Assembly (NCBI GenBank): GCA_020439725.1
Contig: JAGQSE010000732.1
Span: 3,084-10,075, forward strand
Origin: Acidobacteriota bacterium
GTDB taxonomy: Bacteria; Acidobacteriota; Thermoanaerobaculia; Multivoradales; JAHZIX01
Length of the DNA stretch: 6,992 bases
Reading direction: 5' to 3'
The notes under the pieces: generated by a model
What the model was told of the DNA's origin: nothing
The model's input: only the letters and a program-made list of their open reading frames with translations
Database searches by the model: none
Program-made: the position numbers and the translations under genes
Shown here: one piece after another, positions 6,209-6,992 of the stretch
How the letters are laid out: each line of letters begins with the position of its first letter
Position numbering within the stretch: the first letter of the stretch is position 1

Positions 6209-6613
6209 TCAACGATCGAGACCGCTTCGCTCCGCGACCACCACCAGGAGCAGCGCGCAGACGGTGTAGAGGCCGAACCAGCCGAGGGCGGCGTTCCACC
6301 ACGGCTCCCGCGGCAGCCGCGCCGCGCCGACCAGGGTGAGGACGAGGAGCGGACCACGGAACACCCAGGCGAGCCAGGCTCCGCCGATGGCGGCGAGCCA
6401 ACGACCGCGACCGCGACCGCGGATCAGCAGAAAGGCGACGATCAGACCGAGACTCTCGAGGAGCCAGCTCGAGAACAGGACGATGGGCGGCAGGTCGACC
6501 GAGGCGCCGAGACCGAGATAGTCCCAGCCGAAGTAGAACATCGCCATGGTCAGGACCAGCGACGGCAGGGCGAGGAGTAGGAATCGGAGCAAGGGGGCTG
6601 TTCCGTGGCGCAC
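6209..6613 (-). CDS. Small four-helix membrane protein of unknown function, first gene of the lipid operon
   Basis: 134 residues from GTG 6613. The frame is open further upstream, but residues before that are Arg/Pro-rich and would run through the promoter region, so they are unlikely to be translated. An ATG at 6547 would cut the first helix. Hydrophobic segments lie at about 8-28 (LLRFLLLALPSLVLTMAMFYF), 41-64, 72-96 and 107-127, with Arg/Gly-rich RGRGRGR (65-71) between helices 2 and 3 and a short polar C-terminus (AERSGLDR). No strong Shine-Dalgarno is seen. I do not recognise the family. It ends 52 bp before the PKS start on the same strand, so it is probably co-transcribed. A role in lipid export or in anchoring the synthesis enzymes at the membrane is conjecture. 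Confidence 0.65.
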   Translation of the reverse strand: MRHGTAPLLRFLLLALPSLVLTMAMFYFGWDYLGLGASVDLPPIVLFSSWLLESLGLIVAFLLIRGRGRGRWLAAIGGAWLAWVFRGPLLVLTLVGAARLPREPWWNAALGWFGLYTVCALLLVVVAERSGLDR

Positions 6614-6659
6614 GAAACGGCGATGCCGGTCATTCGGCCCGCCGCCGTCGCGCCTGGAG

Positions 6660-6688
6660 AGTATAGCCCTTGCGGTCCGCGGAGACAG
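6660..6688 (-). promoter_or_regulatory. Candidate promoter of the lipid operon (minus strand)
   Basis: On the minus strand, TATACT (6665-6660) matches the -10 consensus at 5 of 6 positions, with CTGTCT (6688-6683) 17 nt upstream as a weak -35 (3 of 6). A start near 6653 would give a leader of about 40 nt before GTG 6613. This is the only such box in the 140-bp divergent gap on this strand that I can see. Confidence 0.4.
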
Positions 6689-6711
6689 GTCCGGCCCGGC
6701 AGCCGGCCACG

Positions 6712-6717
6712 TATACT
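6712..6717 (+). promoter_or_regulatory. Candidate -10 box for the radical SAM gene
   Basis: TATACT on the plus strand, 5 of 6 to consensus, lies 36 bp before ATG 6754 and predicts a leader of about 30 nt. No convincing -35 is found 16-18 nt upstream, so an activator or another sigma factor may be needed, or the match is chance. Confidence 0.35.
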
Positions 6718-6753
6718 CGGGCGCACGCTCCACGGCGGGCGTCGAAGCCGACG

Positions 6754-6992
6754 ATGACGACCACTTCCGCTCCCAACCCTCTGCCGGTCCTCGCCCCACG
6801 GGCGCCTCTGCGTTCGCTCGACACCCTGTGGTTTCAGGTGGCGGGCACGGTGTGCAACCTCGCCTGTACCCACTGCTTCGTCTCGAGCTCACCGACCAAC
6901 CACACGCACGAACCCATGACCCTCGAGGATGTCCGCGGTCATCTCGAGGACGCCGCCACGCTGGGGGTCAAGGAGTACTACTTCACCGGCGG
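6754..6992 (+). CDS. Radical SAM protein, N-terminal part (truncated by window edge)
   Basis: 79 complete codons from ATG 6754 (GAAG 7 nt upstream) run off the right edge. The Fe-S cluster motif is CNLACTHC (Cys34, Cys38, Cys41; CX3CX2C followed by Phe42), and YYFTGG (75-80, its last codon cut) is the first strand and the start of the GGE SAM-contact motif at the usual distance. The preceding LDTLWFQVAGTV forms the expected first beta strand. The 20-residue Pro/Ala-rich head shows no extra domain. Radical SAM enzymes use [4Fe-4S] and SAM to start radical reactions; the substrate depends on the missing C-terminal part. It is divergent from the lipid operon and may share its control region, but no functional link is shown. 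Confidence 0.9.
   Translation, partial: MTTTSAPNPLPVLAPRAPLRSLDTLWFQVAGTVCNLACTHCFVSSSPTNHTHEPMTLEDVRGHLEDAATLGVKEYYFTG

Noticed and set aside
6693..6708. GGCC-N8-GGCC inverted repeat as an operator in the divergent region
   Set aside because: Only a 4-bp arm in very GC-rich sequence; expected by chance.
6614..6892. N-terminal extension of the membrane protein to position 6892
   Set aside because: It would run through the divergent promoter and the radical SAM start and is Arg/Pro/Ser-rich without hydrophobic character.
1..6992. tRNA, rRNA, CRISPR array or insertion sequence
   Set aside because: No cloverleaf, regularly spaced repeat, transposase motif or long terminal inverted repeat was seen on either strand.

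Overview
The window is high-GC bacterial DNA (hand counts give about 73% in the central operon) with compact, overlapping genes, frequent GTG starts and mostly TGA stops. Gene content and composition would suit a soil-type or environmental lineage such as Acidobacteriota (Thermoanaerobaculia-like) or Myxococcota. That placement is a guess; no marker gene here fixes the taxonomy.

Layout. Positions 1-217 (minus) hold the first 72 codons of a membrane-anchored, probably sensory protein that runs off the left edge. Positions 218-463 hold no protein gene that I can support, but contain a short hairpin beside the sensor start and, on the plus strand, a candidate promoter followed by an 80-nt nested inverted repeat ending in six T's, which could be a small RNA. 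Positions 464-1267 (minus) encode a DUF3800 protein in visibly lower-GC DNA. Positions 1314-6613 (minus) form one tightly packed six-gene operon. Positions 6614-6753 are a divergent promoter region with a TATACT box on each strand. Positions 6754-6992 (plus) begin a radical SAM enzyme cut by the right edge.

The operon, in transcription order, encodes a four-helix membrane protein, a type III polyketide synthase with an intact Cys-His-Asn triad, an isoprenylcysteine-methyltransferase-like (ICMT) membrane methyltransferase, a discrete acyl carrier protein, a fatty acyl-AMP ligase (FAAL) and a geranylgeranyl-reductase-type flavoenzyme. Three of the junctions overlap (4, 8 and 8 nt). The PKS, ICMT and flavoenzyme combination resembles known phenolic-lipid clusters (Streptomyces srsABC; Bacillus bpsAB lacks the flavoenzyme). 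The likely job is a membrane phenolic lipid or alkylpyrone: the FAAL adenylates a fatty acid and loads it on the ACP, the PKS extends the acyl chain with malonyl-CoA and cyclises it to an alkylresorcinol or alkylpyrone, the ICMT protein O-methylates the head group, and the flavoenzyme hydroxylates or reduces the product. The dedicated FAAL and ACP that would feed a type III PKS are the most distinctive part.

The other point of interest is the 343-465 element: promoter-like sequence, predicted start at the first base of a closing stem, and a U-tract that overlaps the antisense strand of the DUF3800 stop codon.
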